Shown here in pieces: positions 34,444-43,145 of a stretch of DNA of 64,000 bases (within the stretch, counting starts at the first letter, position 1; every line of letters starts with the position of its first letter). Made by a program: the position numbers and the translations under genes. This DNA is from Ovoidimarina sediminis. GTDB lineage: Bacteria > Pseudomonadota > Alphaproteobacteria > Rhodobacterales > Rhodobacteraceae. The notes beneath the pieces were generated by a model. That model saw only the letters and a program-made list of their open reading frames with translations, was not told where the DNA came from and did no database searches. Location of the stretch: NCBI RefSeq assembly GCF_032586175.1, contig NZ_JAWHTE010000002.1, forward strand, positions 1 to 64,000, in the 5' to 3' direction.

Positions 34444-35139
34444 ATGCAGCAACTGACCAAATTCCAAGCCCAGGATATTCTCGGCGTCAGCGAATTCGCC
34501 ACCCAGAAAGATATTCGAACCGCCTGGCGCGCGCTGGTGTTCGACATCCACCCCGACATGCGCAACGGCAACAACGACGAATTCGCCCGCGTGCAAATGG
34601 CCTATGAGCGCCTGCGCCGCCGCCCCCAGAACGTGGATCAGATCCGCCGCGAATACGATCCTTCGACCGATGCCCCGATCCCGGGGATGGAGGCGGGTGC
34701 CGCCATGCCCCGCCGCCCGGCCCGGCACGAGATCCGCACCCGGATCGAAGAACTTTCGCCGGCCGCCCGCGCGCTCTGCGAAACGATCCTGCGCGACGGC
34801 TGCGACGAACGCACGCTCGACAAGACGATCGCCGCAGGCGGTTTCACCGCCGAGGAAGAGGCCGAGATCGACAACATCTTCGGCCACGTGCCCTCGGCGA
34901 TCCGGCGCAAGGGCCGCCGCGTGTCCTATTTCGTGAAGGCGCCGCTCACGGCGGGGCAGAATCGCGTCGCTGTGCCCACCACGCTCGAGGATACGCGCAA
35001 GCCCAAGGCCAAGCTCATGACGTTCGATGTGGCCGAAGACGGTGCCGGCCTCGTCGAAGTGCCCGATCACGTGCGCGACAGGATGTTCCCCGGAACCCGC
35101 AGTGTCCGCATCCATTTCGAGGATACGAAGGCCTCCTAG
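34444..35139 (+). CDS. J-domain (DnaJ-like) protein with unique C-terminal region
   Basis: A 231-aa protein. Residues about 8-65 form a J-domain (AQDILGVSEFATQKDIRTAWRALVFDIHPDMRNGNNDEFARVQMAYERL) with the diagnostic HPD in IHPDMR, which stimulates Hsp70 ATPase in the family. There is no Gly/Phe linker, zinc-finger or DnaJ C-terminal domain. The remaining part (about 90-231) is unrecognised, with basic segments and a DGAGLVEVPDHVRDRMFPGTRSVRIHFE end. It is a type-III-like, specialised J-protein. Convergent with mtgA (4-nt overlap). Confidence 0.83.
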   Translation: MQQLTKFQAQDILGVSEFATQKDIRTAWRALVFDIHPDMRNGNNDEFARVQMAYERLRRRPQNVDQIRREYDPSTDAPIPGMEAGAAMPRRPARHEIRTRIEELSPAARALCETILRDGCDERTLDKTIAAGGFTAEEEAEIDNIFGHVPSAIRRKGRRVSYFVKAPLTAGQNRVAVPTTLEDTRKPKAKLMTFDVAEDGAGLVEVPDHVRDRMFPGTRSVRIHFEDTKAS

Positions 35140-35870
35140 CGTTCGAAACAGGCGGCGCGGCCATCCGCGCGGATGGTCGCCGCCCCGTCGACGATCTGCG
35201 CGGCGCGCCGCCGGACGAAATCCGACGGCGCTTTTGCCGACCGGCCCTTGGGATCGGGCAGGATCGCCGCCAGACGCGCGGCCTGCGTCGCGCTCAGATC
35301 CTTCGCCGCAACGCCGAAATAGTGGCGGGCGGCCGCCTCCACCCCGAACACGCCCTGATCGAACTCCGCGACGTTAAGGTAGACTTCGAGGATCCGCCGC
35401 TTCGACCAGACCAGTTCCACGACCGGGGTCAGGAGCGATTCAAGCGCCTTCCTCGGCCAGCTTCGCCCCTGCCAGAGGAAGACGTTCTTCACCGTTTGCT
35501 GGCTGATGGTCGAGGCGCCCCTGTTCGCGCCCTCTTCCAGCGCATCGCGGATCGCGTTCATGTCGAAGCCCCAGTGCAGGCAGTAATTCGCATCCTCCGC
35601 GGCGACGGCGGAGCGCACCATCACCGGTGCGATTTCGCCGAACGACACCCATTCGCGCTTCACCTCGCCGTGGCGCAGGCCCTCGGCCAGGATGTAGGGC
35701 GTCGTCGGGGGGCGGATCACGGCAAAGACGCAGACAAGCGCCAGAACCGCTGCCGCCACACCCAGCGCCCCCCGCAGAAGCCACGTTCTGACCCGCGCGC
35801 GGAGCGTCGGGGTCTTCGAACGTCGCTTCGTACGGGGCCTGCTCTTCTTTGTCTGCGCCGCCTTCGCCAT
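35136..35870 (-). CDS. mtgA: Monofunctional biosynthetic peptidoglycan transglycosylase
   Basis: A GT51 glycosyltransferase that polymerises lipid II. The 244-aa protein has a basic cytoplasmic N-terminus and one membrane anchor (about 30-52, LLRGALGVAAAVLALVCVFAV). The catalytic region contains AVAAEDANYCLHWGFD (catalytic Glu), RGASTISQQTVKNVFLWQGRSW, KRRILEVYLNVAEFDQGVFGVEAAARHYF and the terminal ATQAARLAAILPDP. There is no transpeptidase domain, as expected for MtgA. ATG 35870 is preferred because the upstream extension lies in the divergent promoter region. Confidence 0.94.
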   Translation of the reverse strand: MAKAAQTKKSRPRTKRRSKTPTLRARVRTWLLRGALGVAAAVLALVCVFAVIRPPTTPYILAEGLRHGEVKREWVSFGEIAPVMVRSAVAAEDANYCLHWGFDMNAIRDALEEGANRGASTISQQTVKNVFLWQGRSWPRKALESLLTPVVELVWSKRRILEVYLNVAEFDQGVFGVEAAARHYFGVAAKDLSATQAARLAAILPDPKGRSAKAPSDFVRRRAAQIVDGAATIRADGRAACFER

Positions 35871-35983
35871 GGCCGTCACATGGCCGCCCGGGGGCCATCG
35901 CGTCAACCGCCAAATACCTGAAAACGCTTGCGCGAACACAACCTCTGCGGGCACGCTCCATCCAATTGAATCGGGAGAGCTCC

Positions 35984-36664
35984 ATGGAACTCAGCCTGGA
36001 AAGCGCTTTTTCTACAGGGGGGCTGGTGGGGCACCTCGCCTATATCCTCCTGATCCTGTCGATCATCATGCGCAATATCGTGTGGCTCAGGATCTTCATG
36101 ATCGTCTCCTCCCTCGTCGCCATCGCCTACGCGCTGATCTGGCTCAGCGATCCGGTGTCCTCTTTCTGGGAAACGCTCATGGTGACCGTGAACGTGGTGC
36201 AGCTCCTGATCATCTGGCGCGAGAATTCCCGCGCCCGCTTCACGGCGGTGGAGCGTGATTTCGCCGCCCGACGCCTGCGCGGCCTTGCGACGGGCGAGCA
36301 GCGCAGGATCCTCAACATGGGCACGTGGGAGACGCTCGAAGACGGAACGGTCCTGACCGAGAACGGGGTGCATCCGCCCGCGCTCATCTACATCGCCGAA
36401 GGCACGGTGGATGTGATGATCGACGGCCGGCAGATCGCCACCTGCGGGCCGGGCGACTATGTGGGAGAGATGTCGCTGGTGGGAGGCGCGCCGGCCTCCG
36501 CCGATACACGCGTGCGCGGCGCGGCGCTTGTCTGGCGCCTGCCGGCGGCGGCGATCGACGATCTCGACCGCCGGAAACCGGCCTGGCTCGCCGTGATCGA
36601 GGCAGGGATCGCCCGGAACATCCGGCGCAAGCTGATCGCCGCGAACGCGGCGCAGCTGGCCTGA
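35984..36664 (+). CDS. Membrane cyclic-nucleotide-binding (Popeye-like) protein
   Basis: A 226-aa protein. Three hydrophobic segments occupy about residues 15-85 (HLAYILLILSIIM, LRIFMIVSSLVAIAYALIWL, LMVTVNVVQLLIIW). A cytoplasmic cyclic-nucleotide-binding beta-roll follows (about 110-215), with LIYIAEGTVDVMIDGRQIATCGPGDYVGEMSLVGGAPASADTRV. That contains the phosphate-binding-cassette-like GEMSL followed by A-S-A. Membrane helices before a cNMP domain and no HTH resemble Popeye-domain proteins rather than Crp. ATG 35984 follows a gggagagc site. Divergent from mtgA. The ligand is unproven. Confidence 0.82.
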   Translation: MELSLESAFSTGGLVGHLAYILLILSIIMRNIVWLRIFMIVSSLVAIAYALIWLSDPVSSFWETLMVTVNVVQLLIIWRENSRARFTAVERDFAARRLRGLATGEQRRILNMGTWETLEDGTVLTENGVHPPALIYIAEGTVDVMIDGRQIATCGPGDYVGEMSLVGGAPASADTRVRGAALVWRLPAAAIDDLDRRKPAWLAVIEAGIARNIRRKLIAANAAQLA

Positions 36665-36734
36665 GATTGACAAGGGTCAACGCGGGGCGGCCGCCGCTGC
36701 GCTAGGATCTTCACAACACCCCGGAGATCCCGCG

Positions 36735-37241
36735 ATGGATATAAATGTTCTTCCCCATTACGACGCCGGCGACAATCCGACCGGCTGCTGCCCGCGTTTC
36801 AACCCCGAGGGCTGGGAGGGCCGCAACCTTCATTTCCGCGACAAGCGCTTCCTGCGCGCCACGTCGCGCAGCATCGTCCATGTGCCGGTGAACATCGGGC
36901 GGGTGTTCGAGCGGGTCGACCGCCGCGTGACCCGGGCCCATGGCTGGGATCCCGACGATATCATCGTGCTGAGCCGCGATCTGTCGCCCTGGGAAACGGA
37001 GCATCTTTTCGCCGTCTCGCGCGACATCCCGGGTGAAGAGATGGTGACGCTGTCGGGTGACTTCATCACCCATGTCTTCGAGGGCCCCTATGGCGCGGCA
37101 CGCAACTGGGTGCCCGAGCTCGAGCGCATGGTGCTCGCCAAGGGCCTTACGCCGAAGACGATCTATTTCTTCTACACGACCTGCCCGGATTGCGCGAAGG
37201 TCTATGGCCGGAATTACGTCGTCGGCGTGGTTGAGGTCTGA
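36735..37241 (+). CDS. Conserved hypothetical protein with CCP and CPDC motifs
   Basis: A 168-aa protein that I cannot assign. It has a compact, probably cytosolic fold, with a Cys pair near the N-terminus (NPTGCCPRFNPEGW near residue 18) and a CxxC motif near the C-terminus (FFYTTCPDCAKVYGRNYV near 150). These could jointly bind a metal. The middle section DPDDIIVLSRDLSPWETEHLFAVSRDIPG is acidic. Codon use is core-like and the gene is 4 nt upstream of the pyridoxamine-oxidase-like gene, so the two are probably co-expressed. Confidence 0.75.
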   Translation: MDINVLPHYDAGDNPTGCCPRFNPEGWEGRNLHFRDKRFLRATSRSIVHVPVNIGRVFERVDRRVTRAHGWDPDDIIVLSRDLSPWETEHLFAVSRDIPGEEMVTLSGDFITHVFEGPYGAARNWVPELERMVLAKGLTPKTIYFFYTTCPDCAKVYGRNYVVGVVEV

Positions 37242-37245
37242 TCCC

Positions 37246-37713
37246 ATGGACAGCGCAACCCACGCCCAGATCCTCGCGCTTCTCGACCGCACCACCGACA
37301 TGAGTTTCGCCACGGTGCGGCCCGACGGCTTTCCGCAGGCCACGGTGGTGGCCTTCGTTCATGACGATCTGACGCTCTATTTCACGACCGCGCCCGACGC
37401 CCAGAAGGTGCGGAACATCGCCGCCTGCGACAAGGTTTCGCTCACGATAACCGCCCCCTACACCACGTGGCAGGAGATAGAGGGCGTCTCGATCGGCGGC
37501 CGCGCGCGCCTCGTCACCGATCCCGGCGAGATCGATCTCGCAACGGGCCTCTTCCGTGCCCGCTACCCGGAGGTCGCCGACGCGATCGCCGAGATGCCGG
37601 GGCCCCCCACCCTGATCCGGACGGATCCCGCGGTGATCTCGCTGATCGATTACAGCCGGGGCTTCGGCCACACGCGCCTCATCGAACTGCCCGGCCCCGT
37701 CCCGGCGGGGTAG
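37246..37713 (+). CDS. Pyridoxamine 5'-phosphate oxidase family (FMN-binding split barrel) protein
   Basis: A 155-aa split-barrel flavoprotein. The family pattern MSFATVRPDGFPQATVVAFVHDDLTLYFTTAPDAQKVRNIAACDKVSLTI spans residues about 18-68, followed by WQEIEGVSIGGRARLVTD. The length matches single-domain general-stress or F420/FMN-binding members rather than PdxH. Substrate unknown. It starts four bases after the preceding Cys-motif gene, forming a small operon that ends at a dispersed repeat. Confidence 0.87.
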   Translation: MDSATHAQILALLDRTTDMSFATVRPDGFPQATVVAFVHDDLTLYFTTAPDAQKVRNIAACDKVSLTITAPYTTWQEIEGVSIGGRARLVTDPGEIDLATGLFRARYPEVADAIAEMPGPPTLIRTDPAVISLIDYSRGFGHTRLIELPGPVPAG

Positions 37714-37714
37714 A

Positions 37715-37758
37715 AGAGTTTTCGTGCCTCCGGCGGGGATATTTCCGGCCAAATGAAG
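37715..37758 (-). repeat. Intergenic repeat, copy 6
   Basis: Contains agagttttcgtgcctccggc, then ggggatatttccggccaaatgaag. It is the inverse of copy 4 (27159) and lies directly after a stop codon. Confidence 0.8.
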
Positions 37759-37871
37759 CAACGAAACATTAACCATCTTCGGCGAGGCTCGCCCCCGCGG
37801 TACAGGCGGGGACGCCGATGACCGCGCCACGTGAAGCGCCCCGGGTCATGTTCTGCCCCGGGGCGTGATCC

Positions 37872-37933
37872 TTCATGTGGCCGGAAATATCCCGGGGGGC
37901 CGCCCGGCCACGGGCGGCGGGGGCAGCGCCCCC
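37872..37933 (+). repeat. Intergenic repeat, copy 7, abutting the gltB stop codon
   Basis: Comprises ttcatgtggccggaaatatc, the hairpin gccgcccggccacgggcggc and the gggggcagcgccccc palindrome. It ends exactly at the gltB termination codon and can act as the gltB terminator. Confidence 0.85.
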
Positions 37934-40900
37934 TACTCCGCCGGAACCGCGCGCTCCTCCACGCCCAGCGGGACGGGCAGCTTGTTCAGCATCTCCTTCG
38001 GGCAGACCTGGACGAAGGCGGGCAGCGCTTCTTCCCAGTTCTGCAGAAGCTCCTTCGCCCGAAGGCTCCCGGTCTCTGCCGCGTGCCGCTCGACAAGGCC
38101 GCGAAGTTCGGCTTCCCAGTGATCCACCGTCACCGGGCAGGTCAACAGCGTCTCGCGGTTCATCAGGCTCTCCGCCCGGCCCCCGGGGTCATAGAGATAG
38201 GCCATGCCGCCCGTCATCCCGGCCCCGAAATTCGCACCGATCGCGCCAAGGATCACGGCGACCCCGCCGGTCATGTATTCGCAGCCGTTCGATCCGCAGC
38301 CCTCGATCACCACCTTCGCGCCGGAATTCCGCACCGCGAACCGCTCCCCGGCCCGGCCGGCGGCAAACAGATAGCCGTCGGTCGCCCCGTAAAGCACCGT
38401 GTTGCCGATGATCGTGTTCTCATGCGCCACCAGCGGGCTCGCCATCGGGGGCCGCACGATGATCGTGCCACCCGACAGCCCCTTGCCCACATAGTCGTTC
38501 GCATCGCCCGACACTTCGATCTTCAGCCCCGGCGCGGCAAAGGCGCCAAGCGATTGTCCGGCCGATCCCCTGAGCATGATCTTCAGGTGATCGGGCTGCA
38601 GGCTGTTCCGCATTCCGAAGCGTTGAACGATATGGCTCGACGTGCGCGTGCCGATCGTCCGGTGTGTGTTCCTGACGGCGTAGGACAGCTGCATCTTCTC
38701 GCCGTCCTTCAGGAAGCGCTCCGCATCCGCCACGATTTCGGCGTCCAGCGTATCGTCCACCGCCGTCCGCTCCCGCGTCCGGTCATAGGTGATCGTCTCG
38801 GCGCTATCGACGGTGATGAGAAGCGGGTTCAGGTCGAGGTCGTCAAGATGCGCCGACCCCCGGCTCACCTGGCTCAGAAGATCCGCGCGCCCGATCACGT
38901 CATCGAGGCTCCGCGCCCCGATCGAGGCCAGGATTTCCCGCACCTCCTGCGCGTAGAAGGTGATCAGGTTCACCACCTTGTCGGCATTGCCGGTGAACTT
39001 CTCGCGCAGCCGCGGATCCTGGGTGCAGACGCCCACCGGGCAGGTGTTCGACTGGCATTGCCGCACCATGATACAGCCCATGGCGATCAGCGCCGCGGTC
39101 CCGATGCCGAATTCCTCGGCCCCCATCATCGCCGCCATCACGATATCGCGGCCGGTGCGCAGGCCCCCGTCGGTGCGAAGCGTCACGCGGTCCCGCAGGT
39201 TGTTCATCGACAGAACCTGGTGGCCCTCGGTCAGCCCCATTTCCCAGGGCAGGCCGGCATATTTGATCGAGGTCGCGGGGCTCGCCCCGGTGCCGCCATT
39301 GTGGCCGGAGATCAGGATGACATCGGCCTTGGCCTTCGCCACGCCGGCCGCGATCGTGCCGACGCCCGACTGCGCCACCAGCTTCACCGTTACCTTGGCG
39401 CGCGGGTTGATCTGCTTCAGGTCATAGATCAGCTGCGCCAGGTCCTCGATCGAATAGATGTCGTGATGCGGCGGCGGGCTGATCAACGTCACGCCGGGCG
39501 TCGAATGCCGAAGCCGCGCGATCAGTTCCGTCACCTTCATCCCCGGCAACTGCCCGCCTTCCCCGGGCTTCGCGCCCTGGGCGATCTTGATCTCAAGCTC
39601 TTCGCAGTGGTTGAGGTATTCCGCGGTCACCCCGAAACGGCCAGAGGCCACCTGCTTGATCTTGGCACTGGGGTTGTCGCCATTGGGCTCCGGCGTGAAA
39701 TGCGCAGGGTCCTCGCCGCCCTCGCCCGAATCCGATTTCGCGCCGATCCGGTTCATCGCCACGTTCAGCGTCTTGTGCGCTTCAGGGGAAAGCGCCCCAA
39801 GGCTCATCCCCGGCGTGACGAAGCGTTTCCGGATCGAAGTGATCGATTCCACCTCGTCGATCCCGATGGAGGGGCCCAAGGGCTTGATGTCCAGAAGATC
39901 GCGCAGATGGATGGGCGGGTTCGCCCGCATCTTTGCCGAATACTGCTTCCACATCTCGAAGGATCCGCGCTCGCAGGCCGATTGCAGAAGGTGCATCGAG
40001 GTCGCTTCCCAGGCATGGGTCTCGCCCGACCGCCGCGCCTTGTAAAACCCGCCGATCGGCAGAACGTCGGATCCGCCCTTCCAGCCCTGCGCGTGCACGG
40101 CCTCGAGCTTCTTCTGGATACCCGACACGCCGATCCCGGAAATCCGGCTCGGCATGCCCGGGAAGAATTCCGCCACCATCGCGCGGGAAAGGCCCACAGC
40201 CTCGAAGTTGAGGCCGCCCCGGTAGGACGACACGACGCTGATCCCCATCTTCGACATGATCTTCAGAAGGCCCGCATCGATCGCCGCGCGATAGCGCGCC
40301 ATGGCTTCCGTCAGCGTGCCGTCGATCAGCCCCCGGTCGATCCGGTCGGCGATGCTGTCTTCGGCGAGATAGGCGTTCACCACCGTCGCGCCGCAGCCGA
40401 TCAGAACCGCGAAATAATGGGGATCGACGCATTCCGCCGAACGCACGTTGAGGCTCGTGAAGGTGCGCAATCCCTTCTGCGTCAGCCAGGAATGCACCGC
40501 GCTCGTGGCCAGGATCATCGGCATCGGCACCCGGCCGGGCCCCTGGTGCTGATCGGTCAGCACGATATGGCCCGTGCCCGACCGCACCGCGTCCTCCGCT
40601 TCCGAACGGATCCGGGTCAAACCCTTGCGCAACGCGTTGGGTCCGGCCTCGAAGGTACAGTCGATCTCCACCATCGGCGCATCGAAATTCGCCATCAGCT
40701 CTTCGAACTGGGCGTTCCCCACGAAGGGGCTTTCCAGCACGATGATCTCGGTCTGGCTCGAATCCTCGTCGAGCACGTTCTTGAGGTTCCCGAACCGCGT
40801 CTTGAGGCTCATCACCCGGTATTCGCGCAGACTGTCGATCGGCGGGTTGGTGACCTGGCTGAAATTCTGGCGGAAGAAGTGGCTCAAGGGCCGGTACTTC

Positions 40901-42465
40901 TCCGACAAGACGGCGGACGGCGTGTCGTCGCCCATCGAGGCGATCTGTTCCTTCCCGTCCTCGGCCATGGGCGCGAGGATCTGTTCCAGTTCCTCGATCG
41001 AATAGCCCGCCGCGATCTGCCGCCGCCGCAGCTCCGATCCTGAATACAGCGCCCGCTCGGTCACGCCGCGCAGCTTGCCGTCAAGGTCGTTGATCCGGCT
41101 CACCCACTCCCCGAATGGCAGGGCGCGCGACAGCTTGTCCTTGATGTCGGTGTCGTGGAACAGCTTCTGCTTCTTCATGTCGACGGCCAGCATCTGGCCG
41201 GGGCCAAGCGCGCCCTTCTCCACCACCGTCGCCTCGTCCACGGGCACCATGCCGGCCTCGGACCCGGCGATCACCAGCCCGTCGCCCGTCACGACATAGC
41301 GCATCGGGCGCAGGCCGTTCCGGTCAAGCCCGGCGCACACCCAGCGCCCGTCGGTCATGGCAAGCGCGGCGGGCCCGTCCCAGGGTTCCATCACAGAGTT
41401 GCAGTAGCTGTACATGTCCCGCCAGGCCTGCGGCAGTTCGGTCGCCTGCTTCGACCAGCTTTCGGGCACCAGCATCGTCTTCGCCATCGGCGCCGACCGG
41501 CCCGCGCGCACCAGCACCTCGAACACGGCGTCGAGTGCCGCGGAATCCGAACTCCCCTGCGGCACGATCGGCTTGATGTCCTCGGCCATCTCCCCGAAGG
41601 CGCCACTTGCCATCCGGATCTCGTGGCTCTTCATCCAGTTCAGGTTGCCCTTCAGCGTGTTGATCTCGCCGTTATGCGCCAGCATCCGGAACGGCTGCGC
41701 CAGCCACCACTGCGGGAAGGTGTTCGTGGAATACCGCTGGTGATAGATCGCGAACGCGCTTTCGAACCGCTCGTCCTTCAGGTCGGGATAGAATTCGGCC
41801 ACGTCCTGCGCCAGCATCATGCCCTTGTAGATCATGCTCCGGCAGCTCAGCGAACAGACATACAGATCGCGCACATGCGCCGCCGCCGCCGCCTTCTCGA
41901 TCCGCCGCCGGATCACGTAAAGCTCGCGCTCGAATGTGTCCTCGTCGACGCCCGTGGCGTTCGAGATGATGATCTGCTCGATCTCGGGCCGCGTCGCGTT
42001 CGCCTTGTCGCCCAGAACATCGATGTTCACCGGCACGTGCCGCCAGCCATAGATGTAATGGCCCATCCTGAGAACTTCGGTCTCGACGATCGTGCGGCAG
42101 GTCTCCTGCGCCCCGAAATCCGTCCGCGGCAGAAAGATCTGCCCCACGGCCAGAAGCTCGCCCTCCCGCGGCTCGTGCCCGGTCCGCCGGATCTGGTCGC
42201 CGAAGAAGGCATAGGGGATCTGCACGTGAATGCCCGCCCCGTCCCCGGTCTTCCCGTCGGCATCGACAGCGCCCCGGTGCCACACGGCCTTCAGCGCCTC
42301 GATCCCGTGCGCCACCACCTTCCGGCTCTTCTGCCCGTCGATCGACACCACAAGCCCCACCCCGCAGGAGGAATGCTCATCGGCCTCCGAATACATCCCG
42401 TGTTCGGCCAGCCAGGCCCGCTTCTCTGCCTCGCGGGCGGCCCAGGTCGCATCATAGGTCGTCAT
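37933..42465 (-). CDS. gltB: Glutamate synthase (NADPH), large subunit
   Basis: The alpha subunit of GOGAT, making two glutamates from 2-oxoglutarate and glutamine. The 1510-aa protein has a short propeptide before the class-II amidotransferase Cys (SSCGVGLVV, Cys34). After the N-terminal amidotransferase and central domains it has the FMN/2-oxoglutarate synthase domain (GEGGEDPAHFTP, ISGHNGGTGASPATSIKYAG near residue 1050). The Fe-S Cys cluster in MGCIMVRQCQSNTCPVGVCTQDP follows near 1135, and the C-terminal gltB beta-helix contains GANDYVGKGLSGG-like repeats. ATG 42465 (MTTYDATWAA) is used. It lies downstream of gltD on the same strand but is separated from it by four other genes. Confidence 0.97.
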   Translation of the reverse strand: MTTYDATWAAREAEKRAWLAEHGMYSEADEHSSCGVGLVVSIDGQKSRKVVAHGIEALKAVWHRGAVDADGKTGDGAGIHVQIPYAFFGDQIRRTGHEPREGELLAVGQIFLPRTDFGAQETCRTIVETEVLRMGHYIYGWRHVPVNIDVLGDKANATRPEIEQIIISNATGVDEDTFERELYVIRRRIEKAAAAAHVRDLYVCSLSCRSMIYKGMMLAQDVAEFYPDLKDERFESAFAIYHQRYSTNTFPQWWLAQPFRMLAHNGEINTLKGNLNWMKSHEIRMASGAFGEMAEDIKPIVPQGSSDSAALDAVFEVLVRAGRSAPMAKTMLVPESWSKQATELPQAWRDMYSYCNSVMEPWDGPAALAMTDGRWVCAGLDRNGLRPMRYVVTGDGLVIAGSEAGMVPVDEATVVEKGALGPGQMLAVDMKKQKLFHDTDIKDKLSRALPFGEWVSRINDLDGKLRGVTERALYSGSELRRRQIAAGYSIEELEQILAPMAEDGKEQIASMGDDTPSAVLSEKYRPLSHFFRQNFSQVTNPPIDSLREYRVMSLKTRFGNLKNVLDEDSSQTEIIVLESPFVGNAQFEELMANFDAPMVEIDCTFEAGPNALRKGLTRIRSEAEDAVRSGTGHIVLTDQHQGPGRVPMPMILATSAVHSWLTQKGLRTFTSLNVRSAECVDPHYFAVLIGCGATVVNAYLAEDSIADRIDRGLIDGTLTEAMARYRAAIDAGLLKIMSKMGISVVSSYRGGLNFEAVGLSRAMVAEFFPGMPSRISGIGVSGIQKKLEAVHAQGWKGGSDVLPIGGFYKARRSGETHAWEATSMHLLQSACERGSFEMWKQYSAKMRANPPIHLRDLLDIKPLGPSIGIDEVESITSIRKRFVTPGMSLGALSPEAHKTLNVAMNRIGAKSDSGEGGEDPAHFTPEPNGDNPSAKIKQVASGRFGVTAEYLNHCEELEIKIAQGAKPGEGGQLPGMKVTELIARLRHSTPGVTLISPPPHHDIYSIEDLAQLIYDLKQINPRAKVTVKLVAQSGVGTIAAGVAKAKADVILISGHNGGTGASPATSIKYAGLPWEMGLTEGHQVLSMNNLRDRVTLRTDGGLRTGRDIVMAAMMGAEEFGIGTAALIAMGCIMVRQCQSNTCPVGVCTQDPRLREKFTGNADKVVNLITFYAQEVREILASIGARSLDDVIGRADLLSQVSRGSAHLDDLDLNPLLITVDSAETITYDRTRERTAVDDTLDAEIVADAERFLKDGEKMQLSYAVRNTHRTIGTRTSSHIVQRFGMRNSLQPDHLKIMLRGSAGQSLGAFAAPGLKIEVSGDANDYVGKGLSGGTIIVRPPMASPLVAHENTIIGNTVLYGATDGYLFAAGRAGERFAVRNSGAKVVIEGCGSNGCEYMTGGVAVILGAIGANFGAGMTGGMAYLYDPGGRAESLMNRETLLTCPVTVDHWEAELRGLVERHAAETGSLRAKELLQNWEEALPAFVQVCPKEMLNKLPVPLGVEERAVPAE

Positions 42466-42476
42466 TGAGGTCTCCT

Positions 42477-43145
42477 TCATTCAAACACGGCCGCTGCCGG
42501 TCTCAGATTGCTTTCGAATGCCGGGCGCTGCGCTTCGGTCACGCTGTGCACGATCCTCCGCCAGAGAACCGCGCAGATCACGCTTGGCACCACGTTCACC
42601 ATGTCGAAGATCGCGGCGCCCGCGAATTCCTCGGCCGAATTCGCACCCATCCAGACGCGCCCGGAAACCTGGGCGATCGCATTGGCCAGAAGCCACATGC
42701 CCCACCACGTGGGCAGAAGCCAACCCGCCGCAGTCACGCCGCTCGCCTGCCAGACGCGTTTCTGGATCTGGTAGGGTTTGAAGAAATTCATGATCGGGAT
42801 GAAATACCACCCCACGGCCCAGCCCGGGCGAATGCCGTCGTCCGACCCGGCAATCTCCCTGGCGTTCCACGCCGACCGGTAGATCCAAATTCCCGATGCG
42901 ATCCCAGCCGCGAGATAGACGCCAAGATAGACAAGCCCGACGATCATGGTCGTGTTGTCGGCCAGCGCCGCCTCGGGCCCGAAGAGAGAGATCTCGTCGG
43001 CCAGCACCCGCTGAAGCATCATGTAATAGTTCACGGCATCAAGGCCGTAGACCACCTCCATCACGATCAGCCCGGCCATCAGCCACAAAACCCACTGCGC
43101 CAGCCGGCTCAGCTCGTAAAGCCCGTTCTCCTGAACACCCCTCAT
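42477..43145 (-). CDS. DUF4328-family membrane protein
   Basis: A 222-aa protein with about four to five transmembrane helices and the DUF4328 core (GIWIYRSAWNAREI, WAVGWYFIPIMNFFKPYQIQKRVWQAS near residues 95-130, then LLPTWWGMWLLANAI). DUF4328 proteins are uncharacterised. Its ATG overlaps the stop of the upstream GFA gene (ATGA) and its stop is 11 nt before the gltB start, so it sits inside the gltD-to-gltB transcript. Confidence 0.82.
   Translation of the reverse strand: MRGVQENGLYELSRLAQWVLWLMAGLIVMEVVYGLDAVNYYMMLQRVLADEISLFGPEAALADNTTMIVGLVYLGVYLAAGIASGIWIYRSAWNAREIAGSDDGIRPGWAVGWYFIPIMNFFKPYQIQKRVWQASGVTAAGWLLPTWWGMWLLANAIAQVSGRVWMGANSAEEFAGAAIFDMVNVVPSVICAVLWRRIVHSVTEAQRPAFESNLRPAAAVFE

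Noticed and set aside
36667..36680. TTGAC-aagg-GTCAA dyad as a promoter -35 for the 36735 gene.
   Set aside because: No -10-like element at a proper spacing follows. It is kept only as a possible operator relative of the other two dyads.
37831..41043. 1070-codon plus-strand frame opposite gltB.
   Set aside because: It is a shadow of gltB, His/Arg-rich with no domain features.
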